Positions 5,524 through 6,195 of a DNA stretch of 6,195 nucleotides are shown one piece after another. Below the pieces are notes generated by a model. That model did no database searches and was not told the origin of the DNA. It was given only the letters and a program-made list of their open reading frames with translations. Within the stretch, counting starts at the first letter, position 1. Each line of letters opens with the position of its first letter. The stretch is from Idiomarina sp. UBA6142 (GTDB lineage: Bacteria; Pseudomonadota; Gammaproteobacteria; Enterobacterales; Alteromonadaceae), in contig DIVC01000029.1 of assembly GCA_002423905.1 (NCBI GenBank), positions 1 to 6,195 on the forward strand, given 5' to 3'. The position numbers and the translations under genes are program-made.

Positions 5524-6195
5524 TCAGGTAGCGGATTTAAAGTCGTTCGAACTGTGGCGCTGTGGTAGCTGTTTGTCAGCATCACCCCAATTTTTGTTGA
5601 CGATACGGCCACGCTGCACTGCTGGTCGCGCGGCGATTTGTTTGGCCCAACGCAGTACATGCTGATACTCATGTGCACTAATAAATTCGGCGGCATCGTA
5701 CACCTGGTTAGTCACTAACGCGCCATACCAAGGCCAAATGGCAATATCGGCAATGCTGTAGTGGTCACCGACCATATACTGATGTTCGGCTAAATGCCGA
5801 TTCAAGACATCCAGCTGACGCTTGATTTCCATGGTGTAACGATTGATGGGGTACTCGAATTTTTCCGGGGCATAGGCATAAAAATGGCCAAAACCACCGC
5901 CTAGAATTGGCGCGCTGGCCATTTGCCAGAATAACCAATTCAGACATTCGGTGCGGTCCGCTGCGTTGCTGGGTATTAGGGCACCGAATTTATCCGCGAG
6001 ATACAGCAGAATAGACCCCGACTCGAACACCCGCGTGGGTGGGCTGGTACTGTGGTCCATTAAGGCTGGGATTTTAGAGTTCGGGTTGATGGCGACAAAG
6101 TCACTGCCGAATTGCTCACCGGCTAAGATATTAATCAAATAGGCATCATAGTCTGCGGCGCTGATCCCGAGTTCTAGGAGTTCTTCCAGCATCAC
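5524..6195 (-). CDS. yghU: Glutathione S-transferase, YghU type (nu class), N-terminus outside window
   Basis: A 223-residue fragment of a cytoplasmic glutathione transferase whose frame stays open to the right edge. The GTG at 6193-6195 is probably an internal Val, because E. coli YghU (about 288 residues) carries some 60 residues before the matching MLEELL. The match to YghU, recalled from memory, is strong throughout: NPNSKIPAL (37-45, cis-Pro loop), the glutathione-binding FESGSILLYLA (57-67), GGGFGHFYAYAP (about 98-109), the INRYTMEIKRQLDVL helix (about 116-130), YSIADIAIWPW and a WAKQIAARPAVQRGRIVN block near the end. YghU and its relative YfcG are nu-class enzymes with disulfide-reductase activity toward glutathionylated substrates rather than strong classical transferase activity; the same is inferred here. 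It converges on the LysR gene. Its promoter is outside the window, so regulation cannot be judged. Confidence 0.93.
   Translation of the reverse strand: MMLEELLELGISAADYDAYLINILAGEQFGSDFVAINPNSKIPALMDHSTSPPTRVFESGSILLYLADKFGALIPSNAADRTECLNWLFWQMASAPILGGGFGHFYAYAPEKFEYPINRYTMEIKRQLDVLNRHLAEHQYMVGDHYSIADIAIWPWYGALVTNQVYDAAEFISAHEYQHVLRWAKQIAARPAVQRGRIVNKNWGDADKQLPQRHSSNDFKSAT

Noticed and set aside
5308..5568. Plus-strand open frame of 86 codons spanning the end of lysR and the gap
   Set aside because: It overlaps two well-supported genes in other frames, has no convincing ribosome binding site, and its translation resembles no family.
6193..6195. GTG at the right edge as the true start of the glutathione transferase
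   Set aside because: YghU proteins have about 60 residues before this point, including the start of the thioredoxin fold, so the gene is cut by the window edge.
1..6195. CRISPR arrays, transposons, integration sites or phage and defence genes
   Set aside because: No spaced direct repeats, transposase-like or integrase-like frames, or tRNA-like sequences were seen; all long frames are accounted for by ordinary chromosomal families.

Overview
The window looks like an ordinary chromosomal stretch of a gammaproteobacterium, probably a marine Alteromonadales-type organism; Idiomarinaceae-like is only a guess. The reasons are a 209-residue Upp, a 92-residue PpiC and a YghU-type glutathione transferase, all close to their enterobacterial counterparts as remembered, plus a secreted S9 lipoprotein peptidase and a DUF885 protein typical of protein-degrading marine bacteria. 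Base composition looks even across the genes. I see no insertion sequence, integrase, CRISPR array, tRNA or rRNA.

Layout. Positions 1-429 (+) hold the 3' end of a DUF885 putative metallopeptidase, closed by a rho-independent terminator (447-474). An unusual 29-nt palindrome (483-511) touches the ribosome binding site of the next gene, an S9 prolyl-oligopeptidase lipoprotein (522-2432, +). That gene ends at a strong terminator (2450-2484) whose T-tract runs into the stop codon of the convergent gene ppiC. On the minus strand, transcribed leftward, lie upp (3302-3931), a two-helix bacterial-PH-domain membrane protein (2823-3278) and ppiC (2483-2761), spaced like one operon. A 178-bp AT-rich divergent region (3932-4109) separates upp from a doxX gene (4110-4556, +). 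A LysR-type regulator (4565-5440, +) follows doxX after 8 bp. A yghU-type glutathione transferase (5524-6195, -) faces the regulator, and its N-terminus lies beyond the window.

How the genes fit together. The two leftmost genes suggest peptide degradation: a DUF885 enzyme and a probably outer-membrane-anchored S9 peptidase. The upp cluster combines pyrimidine salvage, an uncharacterised membrane protein and a protein-folding catalyst, with no obvious common theme. The doxX-lysR pair looks like a small self-regulated operon. A dyad with classical LysR geometry (T-N11-A) lies in the divergent region, centred about 65 bp upstream of the transcription start I infer for doxX.

I did not find an obviously new system. 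The best leads are the candidate LysR operator in the upp/doxX divergent region, the palindrome over the S9 peptidase start, and the uncharacterised PH-domain membrane protein beside upp.
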